A stretch of DNA of 64,000 bases from Dyella_A sp049445995. GTDB taxonomy: Bacteria > Pseudomonadota > Gammaproteobacteria > Xanthomonadales > Rhodanobacteraceae. The stretch is taken from contig NZ_JBMSDZ010000005.1 in assembly GCF_049445995.1 (NCBI RefSeq), positions 175,607-239,606 on the forward strand, written 5' to 3'. The notes beneath the pieces are model-generated. The model ran no database searches and was not told the origin of the DNA. It saw nothing but the letters and a program-made list of their open reading frames with translations. Every line of letters begins with the position of its first letter. Position 1 is the stretch's first letter. This document shows, one piece after another, positions 14,409 to 22,953 of the stretch. Both the position numbers and the translations under genes were made by a program.

Positions 14409-15188
14409 TCACACCTCCTGCGTCTCGATCGCCCAGTGCAGGAGGGCAATGGCGTCGGCTTCGTTGTCGTCGGCAGGCGCGTGGCCACGCAGACGAACGG
14501 CGCCGATCATCTGGTCCTTGCTCGCATTGCCTTTGCCGGTGGCGTGCTTCTTGATCGTGCCCACCGGAACGCCCTGGTACGGGATCTGGTGGTGCTCGCA
14601 CCATGCGGTGAGGTGGGCCATGAACCCGCCGTAGGCGTGTGCTGCATCGACGCCGGCGTGGCGGCGGACTTCCTCGAAGTACACCACTTCGATGCCATCG
14701 CAGGACTGCTTGATCTCGGTGAGCCAGCGCTTGAAGCGCAGGTAGCGCATGCCGCCACCCTCAAATCGCTGCGGCTTGAAGGATTCCGTTCCGCTGGTCA
14801 CGGCGCCGTCGCGATCGCGTACTGCCCAGCCGGTCTGTGTGCCAAGGTCCAGTGCCAGGATCGAGGGCACGGATGGCCGCCGATGATCTGAGCCCGGCTG
14901 GCCGGCAAGTCCCTGACGTAGGGCAGAGGGACCCTCTGGTCCCTCTCCTACGTAGTAGGAGGGGGAGTTTTCGCCAACTGGAGAAAGGGAGAAAGTCCAG
15001 CAATGGCGCGGGTTTGCGCCAGTTGGCAAGTTGGCAGCGATGCCAACTGCCAACTGCGGGTCATTCCCTGCAATGCCTTGATCTGACTGGACTTCCAGTT
15101 GGCAGGGGTTTGCCAACTGCGGGTAGTTGGCAAGGAAATGAGTGCAGTTGGCAACGGCGCTGCCAACTGCCGATTGGGCAATATTCAT
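14409..15188 (-). CDS. RuvC-like Holliday junction resolvase with odd N-terminus
   Basis: Residues from about 107 on form a RuvC-fold nuclease: ILALDLGTQTGWAVRD (first acidic residue), VVYFEEVRRHAG (second) and DNEADAIALLHWA (third). It would resolve branched replication or recombination intermediates. ATG 15188 has GGAGG and overlaps the primase stop by ATGA, favouring this start. However, the first 106 residues are low-information sequence encoded by AGTTGGCA/TGCCAACT repeats. GTG 14870 would give a more usual 153-residue enzyme. The start is therefore uncertain, the fold is not. Confidence 0.75.
   Translation of the reverse strand: MNIAQSAVGSAVANCTHFLANYPQLANPCQLEVQSDQGIAGNDPQLAVGIAANLPTGANPRHCWTFSLSPVGENSPSYYVGEGPEGPSALRQGLAGQPGSDHRRPSVPSILALDLGTQTGWAVRDRDGAVTSGTESFKPQRFEGGGMRYLRFKRWLTEIKQSCDGIEVVYFEEVRRHAGVDAAHAYGGFMAHLTAWCEHHQIPYQGVPVGTIKKHATGKGNASKDQMIGAVRLRGHAPADDNEADAIALLHWAIETQEV
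14973..15168. repeat. AGTTGGCA/TGCCAACT repeat cluster
   Basis: AGTTGGCA occurs at 15021, 15029, 15097, 15125 and 15146; TGCCAACT at 15041, 15048, 15111 and 15161; a shorter GCCAACT lies at 14973. Three pairs form perfect 8-bp hairpins with loops of 4, 6 and 7 bases (15029-15048, 15097-15118, 15146-15168). The cluster lies inside or just ahead of the RuvC-like gene. An origin or a regulator-binding array is possible. Confidence 0.8.
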
Positions 15189-17374
15189 GGGGCCTCCGGA
15201 TCGTTCAGTTCGTCGTGATAGACCCACACATCTGGGTTCTCGACGGGCATCGAGGCGCCGGAATGCGGGCACTTGTAGTGGGTGGGGAGCACCGTGTGCT
15301 CGCGCATCGGCAGCTCGCCGGTGGCCGTGTCGACATCGCCCGCTGGCATGCGCAGCACCATGCCTTCGACGCAGAGATAGCCGAACTTGGTGCGGCCGCT
15401 GGAGGGCAGACCGTAGTCAGCCGCGTTGCGGAAATACTTGATGTAGCCCTGCGTCGAGAGCGCGGAGACGCGTTCGCGGATGGTGCGTTCGCCGCCCAGA
15501 CCGGCCTTGCCCTCGAAAGATTCGGCGAACTGGTTGGCTGTGTAGCAGCGCCCGCTGCCGGCCTCCTCGAACAGGATCTGAAGGATCGCGTCGCGTTTGC
15601 GGCGGCGCTCGGCATCCAAGCGCTGGCCGTAGTCCTTCATCACCAACCGCTCGTTGGCGTCGACTTCCCGCCACTCACCGTTGATCTTGTCGACGTGCCG
15701 TTGCGGGATACCCGCGCCATTGCGCAGCTCGAAGATGAGCTGGCGAGTGGTGCGCGTTTCATCGGGTCGGAACAGCAGCATTCCGGTCGAGTAGTAACCG
15801 CGCAGGCTTCCTGCGCCGGCTAGTGCCTGGAACGGGTCCTCCTCAAACTGCTTCTTGCCTAGCTTCTTGGTGTGGTGAGCGAGGATCACCCCGGCGTCGG
15901 GATTGACCGCCTGGCGAATCCGCTCCACCCGCTGCGAGAGGAAGAACAGCATGGCGCCGTTGTCGTTCTCTCCACCGGCATCGCCGCCGTCGAACACGTT
16001 GCGGATCGGATCGATGGCGATGATGTCAGGAGGCTCGCCGCCAAAAGCCTTCGCGATCGCTGGGATCACCTGCGCCAGACCGGCGTCATCGAGCACCAGC
16101 CGCAACTGCGGCGTGGCCACGAAATTGGCGCGGGCGTCCAGAAGCCGATGGGACGGCAGGCGGACATCCTTCACGCGCTCGCGCAGGTAGTGGTACTGGA
16201 CCTCGGCCTGCAGGTAGAACACACGTAGCGGACGGGGTGGATGCATGCCCAGAAAAGCAGCGCCAGCCGCCATGTGCGCCAGCCACGACAACAGAAAGTC
16301 ACTCTTGCCGACCTTGGGCGCACCGCCGAACACCAACATGCCAGCCGGCGTCAGCACGCGCGGAGAGATCAGATCGGGTGGCAGCGGTGAGTTATCGTCG
16401 AGCAGTTCGCCGAGCGTGAAGGTGGGCAGGGAGGGAGCCGCCGCCTTGACCACGCGGCGTTCGCCCTGGGCGATGAATGCGGCGCAGTCGAACCCTTCGT
16501 CGACAGCGTCTGCGGCGTCCCACTTGGGTGGCTTGTCGGTGGGCGGCACCAGGATGGCCACGGATGTGCTGCCCGCAGCCACGCAAGCACGCGCTGCGCT
16601 CTCGGCGTAGTCCCAGCCGGGTGCATCCCGGTCCGGCCAGATGACCACGGATTTCCCCGCCAACGGATGCCAGTCGGTTTTGTCGACAGGAGCCTTGGCG
16701 CCGTTCATCGCGGTGGTGGCCGCAATACCGCAAGCGATCAATGCAGCCGCACACTTCTCGCCTTCGACCAGGACGACCTCTCGCGCTTTCCCGATGGCCG
16801 GCTGGTTGTAGAGTGGCCTCGGGTCGGGGGCGCGCCACATGCGGGCTCGCACATCCCATGGGCGGTACTCTTTGCCTGTCGGCGGGTCATACCGGTAGAC
16901 GCAGGCGATCAGCTCGCCATCGGGAGTCAGGTAATCCCATTTGCCGGTGTAGGCGCCGAGGTCATCCATCTGCACGCTGCGAACATCACGGCGCATCGGC
17001 GTGCCAACCGGGGTAGCAATGCCGAGCCACTGCCGGATCTCTGCGGCGATACGTGGGAAGTCGCTGCGGGCGGATCGACCTTGCGAGCGCGCCCACAGAT
17101 CGATGATGTCGCCGCCCTCATCGGTGGAGAAGTCTTTCCACAGGCCGCGCCGTGGTCCGTCCAGCTCAACCACCAGACTCTTGCCCGGGTTGCCATCGAC
17201 ATCACCGACGTAGAACTTGCCACCCCGGATGCGCCCCTGCGGAAACAGGTAGTGGAGGATCGCCTCAAGTCGATCCAGCAAGCCAGCGCGCAAGGCATCG
17301 GTGTCAGAGGTCAGTTCGTCGCGCTGCTCAGGCGCGTCATTGAAGTCGAGCCAGATGATGTTGTCGGCCATCAT
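15185..17374 (-). CDS. Phage primase-helicase (TOPRIM + RepA-like ATPase)
   Basis: 729 residues from ATG 17374, which overlaps the nuclease stop and has GGAG six bases ahead; the 168 codons upstream in frame are shadow of the nuclease gene. A DnaG-like N-terminal region is followed by a TOPRIM core: VVLVEGEKCAAA near 208 and VIWPDRDAPG near 257. The second half is a RepA/AAA_25 helicase: GAPKVGKSD (Walker A, about 350), IIAIDPIRNVFDG (Walker B), VILAHHTKK. The C-terminus looks like a winged helix. It would prime and unwind phage DNA. Confidence 0.88.
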   Translation of the reverse strand: MMADNIIWLDFNDAPEQRDELTSDTDALRAGLLDRLEAILHYLFPQGRIRGGKFYVGDVDGNPGKSLVVELDGPRRGLWKDFSTDEGGDIIDLWARSQGRSARSDFPRIAAEIRQWLGIATPVGTPMRRDVRSVQMDDLGAYTGKWDYLTPDGELIACVYRYDPPTGKEYRPWDVRARMWRAPDPRPLYNQPAIGKAREVVLVEGEKCAAALIACGIAATTAMNGAKAPVDKTDWHPLAGKSVVIWPDRDAPGWDYAESAARACVAAGSTSVAILVPPTDKPPKWDAADAVDEGFDCAAFIAQGERRVVKAAAPSLPTFTLGELLDDNSPLPPDLISPRVLTPAGMLVFGGAPKVGKSDFLLSWLAHMAAGAAFLGMHPPRPLRVFYLQAEVQYHYLRERVKDVRLPSHRLLDARANFVATPQLRLVLDDAGLAQVIPAIAKAFGGEPPDIIAIDPIRNVFDGGDAGGENDNGAMLFFLSQRVERIRQAVNPDAGVILAHHTKKLGKKQFEEDPFQALAGAGSLRGYYSTGMLLFRPDETRTTRQLIFELRNGAGIPQRHVDKINGEWREVDANERLVMKDYGQRLDAERRRKRDAILQILFEEAGSGRCYTANQFAESFEGKAGLGGERTIRERVSALSTQGYIKYFRNAADYGLPSSGRTKFGYLCVEGMVLRMPAGDVDTATGELPMREHTVLPTHYKCPHSGASMPVENPDVWVYHDELNDPEAP

Positions 17375-18126
17375 GTCGAACTCCAACAGCGGTCCTGCCA
17401 GGGGCAGAACTTGCACTCGACATGCGTTGGGGTGGTTGCATGGCGCGGCAGCAGTTCCTGGCTGTCTGTCGCCGTGATGACCCGTACCGCGCGATCGGAC
17501 ATCCGCTGCGCCAGGCCGCCGTCGAACGGCACCAGCTCGAACCAGATCTCCTCGGAGTCCTTGTTGATCGCGGTAAACAACGCCGGGTTCGTGGAGATGC
17601 CCGGGATGCTGGCTTCCATGTAGGCCTGATAGATGGCCATCTGCGCGGCATAGACCGGTTTGGATTTGCTGACGCCGTGCTTGACCGTATCTCGCCAGGA
17701 CTTGTCGTTCATGGTCTTGCACTCCCACAGGGCCGGATAGCCCATTCCTAGCTCTGCGGGGCCGCCGTTCAGGACGCCATCGACGTGCCCTTGAATACGG
17801 CCGCCTGCAACGGAAAAGCCGAACTGACCGCCGCTGGCCTTTTGGGTGTAAAGATCGAATCCGGCCATGCGCAGCCAACGAATGGCCAGATCTTCGAGAG
17901 CGTGTCCCACCTCGAAGATGCGCAACACGCGACCCGGGATGTCCCTGCCAGGATCGACAGGGGTTTGGAGATACTCGTATTGCAGCGCGCGCTCGCAGGC
18001 GACGCCCAATCGCGACGCACCGAGGTAGTTGCGACGGGATTGGTTGTCACGGTCGGCGCTTAGTGCAGCGTCGATGAGCACGCCGATCAGCTCATGGATC
18101 TTGGGACGGTGATTGAAATCCAGCAT
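17371..18126 (-). CDS. PD-(D/E)XK nuclease, Cas4/RecB-like with Fe-S cysteines
   Basis: 251 residues. The nuclease core is GHVDGVL...ALWECKTMND: the D, E and K of the PD-(D/E)XK motif. One cysteine early (LGVACERALQYEYL) and three at the C-terminus (CKFCPWQDRCW) form the C...CxxCx5C pattern that binds a 4Fe-4S cluster in Cas4, AddB and related exonucleases. It is probably a DNA end-processing exonuclease used with the downstream primase-helicase and the upstream helicase. ATGA junctions on both sides. Confidence 0.85.
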   Translation of the reverse strand: MLDFNHRPKIHELIGVLIDAALSADRDNQSRRNYLGASRLGVACERALQYEYLQTPVDPGRDIPGRVLRIFEVGHALEDLAIRWLRMAGFDLYTQKASGGQFGFSVAGGRIQGHVDGVLNGGPAELGMGYPALWECKTMNDKSWRDTVKHGVSKSKPVYAAQMAIYQAYMEASIPGISTNPALFTAINKDSEEIWFELVPFDGGLAQRMSDRAVRVITATDSQELLPRHATTPTHVECKFCPWQDRCWSST

Positions 18127-18548
18127 CAGAACGGCACTCCCGTCGAAGCCGGCTTGCCTTGCCGGGCGAGCCGCTCCTCAAGAAAGGCGCGATCCTTTTC
18201 TGCCATCCGCTCGTGCTCGACGAGCATGTGTTCCTGGTAGGCAGTCACCACCACGTCGATCAGCATCAGCACTTCGTTTTTGCTGTAGTCCGCCAGCGGT
18301 CTCTGCATACCGATGGAGCCGACATACTCGCCAAGCGGCGCCAGGCAGGACGCCATGGCGGCGAGCTCCATATCACTGGGATCGATCATGTGACCTCCCG
18401 TCTTCTCCATGAGTCGCGAAAATGCGTTCTGGCAGCGCATGGAGCAGAACACCCAGCGGTCCGAGTAACGTCGTGGATCGCTGCGCGGCAGGCGTGGATT
18501 GAAGTAGCCGAAGCCCTTGGCCTTTCGTGAGCAGACTGCACATTTCAC
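18126..18548 (-). CDS. Small zinc-binding phage protein (DUF6511-like)
   Basis: 140 residues from GTG 18548, with GGGAGG four bases ahead and GTGA overlap with the helicase stop. The N-terminus MKCAVCSRKAKGFGYFNPR... and, 25 residues on, FCSMRCQNAF supply two CxxC/CxxxC pairs, a probable zinc ribbon. The remaining helical part ends in a charged coiled-coil-like stretch (EHERMAEKDRAFLEERL). It may be a partner of the helicase; function unknown. Confidence 0.7.
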   Translation of the reverse strand: MKCAVCSRKAKGFGYFNPRLPRSDPRRYSDRWVFCSMRCQNAFSRLMEKTGGHMIDPSDMELAAMASCLAPLGEYVGSIGMQRPLADYSKNEVLMLIDVVVTAYQEHMLVEHERMAEKDRAFLEERLARQGKPASTGVPF

Positions 18549-20221
18549 GCGGCCTCCCGGTGGGCATCGTTGGCAGCCACCACAAGGCGCTGAATCGACG
18601 ACTTGTTGAACTGGAAGGACAGCAGCGCCGAGGCCTGATAGCGCGTCATGCCAAAGTCGGCGCGCAGCGCCTGCGGCAGATACTGGAGTTGCTTCGCGGT
18701 CGGCGGCTCGTTCAGCCAACGACGGGTCTTGTGCGCGGAGTCAGCCGACTCGCGGTCGTTCAGCCAGTCATCAGCTTTGGCCATGCAAACCGTGCGGTCG
18801 CCGACAGCCAACAAGCGCGGCTGCAGATCCTTACCTCCGCCCACGGCGTGCCAGCGGCCGTTCAGGAAGAAGACGCCACCCCAGGCGTTGAAGCCAGTCG
18901 CCATCAGTGCGTCGTCGCAGCCGAACAGGTCGCACCAGCGGAAGTTGGAGCGCTTGAGGAGATCGATCTCGGTCATCACGAAATCGGCCAGCGCATCTCC
19001 TTCTTCGGTGTTCTCGTTCTCCCAGACGAAGCCGCACAGCGGGCATTCGCGGCAGCCGAGCGGGACGGTGGCTTCACAGGACGGGCAGTCCTTGGTGGGC
19101 GCTTCGCCGTGATGCTGGTGTCCGTCGAGATTTACGTCCTGTTCCAGAGATCCGTGCATCAAGGTCGCGGTGCCGAAGTCCAGGACCACGCAATCGGTCT
19201 TGATGACGCCCGGATGCTCCGATGGGTCGATGGTGCGCAGGCCACGCCCGATCATCTGGGTCAGAGTCGACTTGTGCGAGCTGGGTCGCAGCAGAACCAC
19301 GCAGGAGGTAGGCGTGAAGTCATAGCCCTCCGTGAGCACAGCCACATTGACCACGACCTGCGCGGTACCGGATTCGTACTCGGCCAGGCGTGTCTTTCGC
19401 TCAGATTCTGAGAGCTCGCCGTGCACGATCACGGCGGATACACCGGCATCCTGAAAGGCCTGGCGCACACATTCGGCATGGGCGACGGTCGAGCAGAACA
19501 CGATCGTCTTGCGGTCGCCGGCCTTCTCACGCCAATGACGGATCACGGCATCGGTGATGGGAGTCTTGTTGAGAATCGCCTCGACTTCCGTCATGTCGAA
19601 GTCAGTGGCCGTGCGCCGGACCCGCGTCAACTGCTCCTGGGCGCCGACATCGATGACAAAGGTGCGTGGCGGCACGAGGTGGCCGGAGGCGATCAGCTCG
19701 CCGAGGGTGATTTGATCCGCGACGTTGCTGAAGACCTCCCGCAGTCCCTTGCCGTCACTGCGGGCAGGCGTCGCCGTCACCCCGAAGATCTGGGCGCGCG
19801 AGTTCTTGTCCAGCACCCGGTCGATTACGCGGCGGTACGAGGCCGAGGCTGCGTGATGCGCTTCATCGATCACCAGCAGATCGAGGATCGGGATGGCAGC
19901 GAGATGGTTGTCGCGCGACAGCGTTTGCACCATCGCGAACGTGGCGCGCCCGGACCAGGATTTGTCCTTGGCATCGAACACGGAGGTGCTGACGCCCGGA
20001 TTCACCCGTGCAAACTTGGATAGGTTCTGGCCGGTCAGTTCATCGCGATGAGCGAGGATGCAGGCCTTGGCATCTGGCTCGGCCAACAAGCTGCCGGCCA
20101 CCGCCGACAGCATGATGGTCTTGCCCGACCCGGTGGGGCCAACAGATAGGGTGTTGCCGTGTTGGGCGAGCGCCGCCAAAGAGCGCTCGACCAGCAGGGC
20201 TTGGCGGGGGCGGAGCATCAT
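18545..20221 (-). CDS. DEAD/DEAH-box helicase (SSL2-like) with zinc finger
   Basis: 558 residues from ATG 20221. The SF2 motifs are complete: Walker A GPTGSGKT near residue 28, DEAH in VIDEAHHA, TATPAR, and QMIGRGLRTID with an arginine finger. A four-cysteine cluster (DCPSCEATVPLGCRECPLCGF) near residue 370 is a zinc ribbon. The C-terminal 150 residues are unique to phage versions. It probably opens DNA for replication or repair. It is the central gene of the leftward operon. Confidence 0.9.
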   Translation of the reverse strand: MMLRPRQALLVERSLAALAQHGNTLSVGPTGSGKTIMLSAVAGSLLAEPDAKACILAHRDELTGQNLSKFARVNPGVSTSVFDAKDKSWSGRATFAMVQTLSRDNHLAAIPILDLLVIDEAHHAASASYRRVIDRVLDKNSRAQIFGVTATPARSDGKGLREVFSNVADQITLGELIASGHLVPPRTFVIDVGAQEQLTRVRRTATDFDMTEVEAILNKTPITDAVIRHWREKAGDRKTIVFCSTVAHAECVRQAFQDAGVSAVIVHGELSESERKTRLAEYESGTAQVVVNVAVLTEGYDFTPTSCVVLLRPSSHKSTLTQMIGRGLRTIDPSEHPGVIKTDCVVLDFGTATLMHGSLEQDVNLDGHQHHGEAPTKDCPSCEATVPLGCRECPLCGFVWENENTEEGDALADFVMTEIDLLKRSNFRWCDLFGCDDALMATGFNAWGGVFFLNGRWHAVGGGKDLQPRLLAVGDRTVCMAKADDWLNDRESADSAHKTRRWLNEPPTAKQLQYLPQALRADFGMTRYQASALLSFQFNKSSIQRLVVAANDAHREAA

Positions 20222-20234
20222 GGCGGCGTCCCCC

Positions 20235-20840
20235 TTACTGTGCCCAGCTCGGGCGACCCGGCACGGAGGCACGGCCCGTGGCCTGGGCATACGCGTTCGA
20301 CCCGTTTGCGGGTGCTGGCGCTTTCGCCGCTCCCTGCGCGCCACCCATGAGGGCGGCGTAGTCCTTGTGGTCTGGCGTGATCGCGGCCTTGATCACGCTC
20401 TTGTCTTGGCCGTTCTGGTCTTTGTCCCAGTCGACCTTGCCGAGAAACTCGATGCCATCGAGATCGGCAAACCCGCTGATGCGGCGCGCGTTCTGCGCGG
20501 CAGGACTGTTGTCGCCAGGATGAACGCCGCGCGCTGAGTTGAGGATCGCCTTGACGAAGGTGCGGCCCATGTTGGCCCACTCAGGGCCTTTCGGGCTGTG
20601 CAGGCCGATCAGCGACCACATCTTGCGACGGGCGAACTCACCCTCCATCACGACGAACTCGCAGTTCAGGTACACCGAGCCGGTGTTGTCGTTGCGGGTG
20701 GCGTAGCCGCCGGTCCATCCCTGCGACGGATCATCGAAGCCACCCGGCTTGATGGTCATGCGGACACGCACGAGCGTGCCTTTGGGGATAAGGTCGAAAG
20801 AGGTCTGTTCGGAAGCGGAATTGAAATCGAAGTAGGTCAT
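20235..20840 (-). CDS. DUF669-like phage ssDNA-binding protein
   Basis: 201 residues, MTYFDFNSASEQTSFDLIPKGT. The beta-rich N-terminal domain (VRVRMTIKPGGFDDPSQGWTGG..., YLNCEFVVMEGEFARRKMWSLIGL) matches DUF669-type phage replication proteins with an OB-like fold, and the C-terminal tail is flexible and rich in A, P and Q. It follows the RecA-like ATPase gene, as DUF669 genes typically do, and likely coats single-stranded DNA for that ATPase. No catalytic motif. Confidence 0.8.
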   Translation of the reverse strand: MTYFDFNSASEQTSFDLIPKGTLVRVRMTIKPGGFDDPSQGWTGGYATRNDNTGSVYLNCEFVVMEGEFARRKMWSLIGLHSPKGPEWANMGRTFVKAILNSARGVHPGDNSPAAQNARRISGFADLDGIEFLGKVDWDKDQNGQDKSVIKAAITPDHKDYAALMGGAQGAAKAPAPANGSNAYAQATGRASVPGRPSWAQ

Positions 20841-20842
20841 GA

Positions 20843-21718
20843 TCAGGACTCCTGAGTCGAAGTGGATTCGGGGATGGCAGCGGGCGCGGGGCGCGCGAAA
20901 TCGAGCCGTTCGGTAGCGGGCCTGGCCGGGCCGGCGATCTTTTCCATGAGGCGGCCGAGGTGCGGCTCCTCAATCGGATCGAGCCGCCCGGAGCGGTCCT
21001 TGGCGGGGTAGCCCCATGCGTTCAGCGTGTGGCAGACGAAGGCGCGGTAACTGGCGCCGTCATCGGCCTTCAGCTCGGCCAAGGTGACGACCTCATCGAC
21101 GATGCCGGGCAGTTCCAGGCCGGTTTTGGAGCCGTCGATCTGCAGGGAGAACACGCGGCGATTGAAGTCGTCCAGCCGCTCATCGAGGATGCCGACGAAC
21201 CACACGTTCTTGCCGCGCGTGTGCTGCAGGTGGGTCAGCCAGGCGATCATTTCCTGGCCCATCAGCCCGTATGCACCCCGGCTGTCGGGTTTGCCCGTCT
21301 TCTCGGAGTAGGCCTGTGGCTGGCCCTTGCACCATTGCAGGCACAGGCGACCGGCCACGGTGATGGAGTCGACGAACACGGTGTCGTACTTGTCCAGGAC
21401 CGTCGGATCACCGAAGCGCGCGCATACGGCATCGAAGTGGGCTTGGCTGAACGGCTGGTCGTCGCGCAGCGCCGGGTTCGGCCCGCCGATGTACACCGCG
21501 AAGTCACGACACTCCTGCCAGGTGCGCGGACGGATCGTGTCGCCGGCCCAGCCCTCGACCGCGAGATCACCAGCCTCAAGATCAAAGAACAGCGTGGCCG
21601 TGGGTTTCAGCGTCCAGAGTTGCGAGGTCTTGCCGATGCCGCTCTTGCCGACGAGCACACCCTTCACGCCACGGCGCTCGGCCAGACGCTGGTCTGCAGT
21701 AATGATGGGGAGGCTCAT
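20843..21718 (-). CDS. Phage RecA-fold ATP-binding protein (AAA_24 type)
   Basis: 291 residues. ATG 21718 was chosen over ATG 21724: it overlaps the previous stop by ATGA and has GAGGAGG at the right distance. Motifs are Walker A VGKSGIGKTS near residue 24, a Walker-B-like DTVFVDSITV and a downstream GLMGQEMIAWLTHLQH segment, typical of the phage recombination/nucleotide-binding ATPase (Sak4/AAA_24) family. It likely promotes annealing or strand exchange together with the ssDNA-binding protein. Confidence 0.85.
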   Translation of the reverse strand: MSLPIITADQRLAERRGVKGVLVGKSGIGKTSQLWTLKPTATLFFDLEAGDLAVEGWAGDTIRPRTWQECRDFAVYIGGPNPALRDDQPFSQAHFDAVCARFGDPTVLDKYDTVFVDSITVAGRLCLQWCKGQPQAYSEKTGKPDSRGAYGLMGQEMIAWLTHLQHTRGKNVWFVGILDERLDDFNRRVFSLQIDGSKTGLELPGIVDEVVTLAELKADDGASYRAFVCHTLNAWGYPAKDRSGRLDPIEEPHLGRLMEKIAGPARPATERLDFARPAPAAIPESTSTQES

Positions 21719-22086
21719 TTGCATGCCTCCTCAGTGCTGATGCTGGCGAACGCGTCAGCAACGGTGGTCATACCGAGCGCGCCACGCTTGCGGGCCATTT
21801 CGTACAGATCGCGCAGACCACTCAGGCGCCTATGGATAACGCGGGTTTCGGACTCCAGGCCCTGGATCGCGAATGCCACGTCATCGATGGTGGCGTCCTC
21901 AAGGCGACGCACAACTTCGTCGGGGCGGTTGCCGTCCAGCGCTGGGATGCGAATGGTTTCGGGCAGATCCCGGAGGTACATCTCCGGTTGTTTGCGCAGC
22001 AGTTCGAGCAGCGTAGGTTTGGTTTTGCCGGTCGCTTCGCGACCTCTCGCCTGCGGTTCGCGCAACTTCACTTCGTTTGTTGTCAT
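21715..22086 (-). CDS. Hypothetical phage protein (123 aa)
   Basis: No recognised domain. It starts at ATG 22086 after GGAG, with a basic N-terminus (MTTNEVKLREPQARGREATGKTKP) followed by helices (LLELLRKQPEMYLRDLPETIRI; EVVRRLEDATIDDVAFAIQGLESETRVI). The last residues EEACK overlap the ATPase start. It lies between two unknown or replication genes of one operon, so a replication accessory role is likely but unproven. Confidence 0.65.
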   Translation of the reverse strand: MTTNEVKLREPQARGREATGKTKPTLLELLRKQPEMYLRDLPETIRIPALDGNRPDEVVRRLEDATIDDVAFAIQGLESETRVIHRRLSGLRDLYEMARKRGALGMTTVADAFASISTEEACK

Positions 22087-22091
22087 GGCGA

Positions 22092-22562
22092 TTACTCCTG
22101 AAGCAGAGCGAGACGAAAGCCCGGCTTGCCGGTCTTGAGGGTGCGTGCCGGGGCGAAGGCGCTCTTCAGCGACTCGGGCCACGCGTTGAACTTGGTTTCC
22201 GAGATCCGGTAGCTGATGTCCACGTACTCGGACGGGTCGTCGCCGTTGGCTGCAATGCGACGGGTGATCTCGGCGAGCCGCGTCTGATCCCAGTCGACCT
22301 TCTTGGGCAGATCTGCGGTGATGCGGACATGGCCGTCGTCGAAATGGACGACGCCGGTGTCCTTGCCTGCCGCCAGGCGGAGCTGGTGTGCGCGGTCGGC
22401 ATACTTGAGATCCAGTGCGCGATCGACGTGCTCGACGATCGCCTTGGCAGCGGCGAGAAGATCAGCAGCGTCGTTCTTGAGCTGGAACAGGGACTCGCTG
22501 GCAAGCGCAGCCAGTTCGCCGGCCGGGGTGGTCAGGACTTCGTCGGGGGAGATGCGGTTCAC
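22092..22562 (-). CDS. Hypothetical early phage protein (156 aa)
   Basis: MNRISPDEVLTTPAGELAALASESLFQLKNDAADLL... The N-terminal half is helical with leucine and alanine heptads (LLAAAKAIVEHVDRALDLKYADRAHQL), and the C-terminal half has mixed strands (GVVHFDDGHVRITADLPKKVDWDQ). The helical part is reminiscent of Gam-like host-nuclease inhibitors, but I cannot confirm this. It overlaps the AlpA-like gene by four bases. Confidence 0.6.
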   Translation of the reverse strand: MNRISPDEVLTTPAGELAALASESLFQLKNDAADLLAAAKAIVEHVDRALDLKYADRAHQLRLAAGKDTGVVHFDDGHVRITADLPKKVDWDQTRLAEITRRIAANGDDPSEYVDISYRISETKFNAWPESLKSAFAPARTLKTGKPGFRLALLQE

Positions 22563-22771
22563 AGCGCACCTCCCGCATTGACGCGTTCAGAGGTGCTCTT
22601 GCGCAGGCTCTCGGACTCGTAGGCTTCGATGTCCTCGATGCGGTAAGCGACGCGACCCTGCAGCTTCAGGAATACCGGGCCGATACCTTCGGAGCGCCAG
22701 CGTTCAAGCGTTGCTTCGCTGACTCCCCAACGTTCGGCCAATTGGCCTTGATTCAGATGTTTGACACTCAC
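22559..22771 (-). CDS. AlpA/MerR-like helix-turn-helix protein (excisionase or early activator)
   Basis: 70 residues: MSVKHLNQGQLAERWGVSEATLERWRSEG followed by PVFLKLQGRVAYRIEDIEAYE, the HTH_17 winged fold typical of AlpA regulators and phage excisionases. It is the first gene of the long leftward operon, so it may control prophage excision or early expression. Its upstream region carries a CGAATTCG palindrome shared with the repressor promoter, suggesting that the XRE repressor controls this operon. Confidence 0.8.
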   Translation of the reverse strand: MSVKHLNQGQLAERWGVSEATLERWRSEGIGPVFLKLQGRVAYRIEDIEAYESESLRKSTSERVNAGGAL

Positions 22772-22793
22772 GATGCACTCCTTCTGGTTGTTG

Positions 22794-22801
22794 CGAATTC
22801 G
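22794..22801. promoter_or_regulatory. Candidate operator CGAATTCG upstream of early operon
   Basis: A perfect 8-bp palindrome 23 bases upstream of the AlpA-like start codon. The same palindrome lies in the repressor promoter at 25294-25301; I noticed no other copy. A binding site for the XRE protein is inferred. Confidence 0.45.
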
Positions 22802-22900
22802 TGAGGTCAGTTTCGAAGTCGGCCTGTGCGGGCGTCTGCCGCCGCCATGTACGGGCTGATGTACGGGCGCAGCTTCTGCGGGGAAAAGCGGGGCCCAGAA

Positions 22901-22926
22901 AGCAAAAAACCGCCCGAAGGCGGTTG
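22901..22926 (-). terminator. Rho-independent terminator
   Basis: AACCGCC (22908-22914), loop CGAA, GGCGGTT (22919-22925). Read leftward, the stem is followed by TTTTTTGC. It ends the two-gene transcript 25150-22954 and separates it from the early operon. Confidence 0.88.
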
Positions 22927-22953
22927 TGCGTGCTCATGGATATTGGTGTTGGC

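Noticed and set aside
14973..15168. CRISPR array
   Set aside because: The repeats are 8-mers in both orientations with irregular spacing, and there are no uniform spacers or cas genes other than a Cas4-like nuclease.
17375..17878. 168-codon extension of the primase-helicase
   Set aside because: It is an out-of-frame reading of the nuclease gene, which has clear motifs in the other frame; ATG 17374 is coupled by ATGA.
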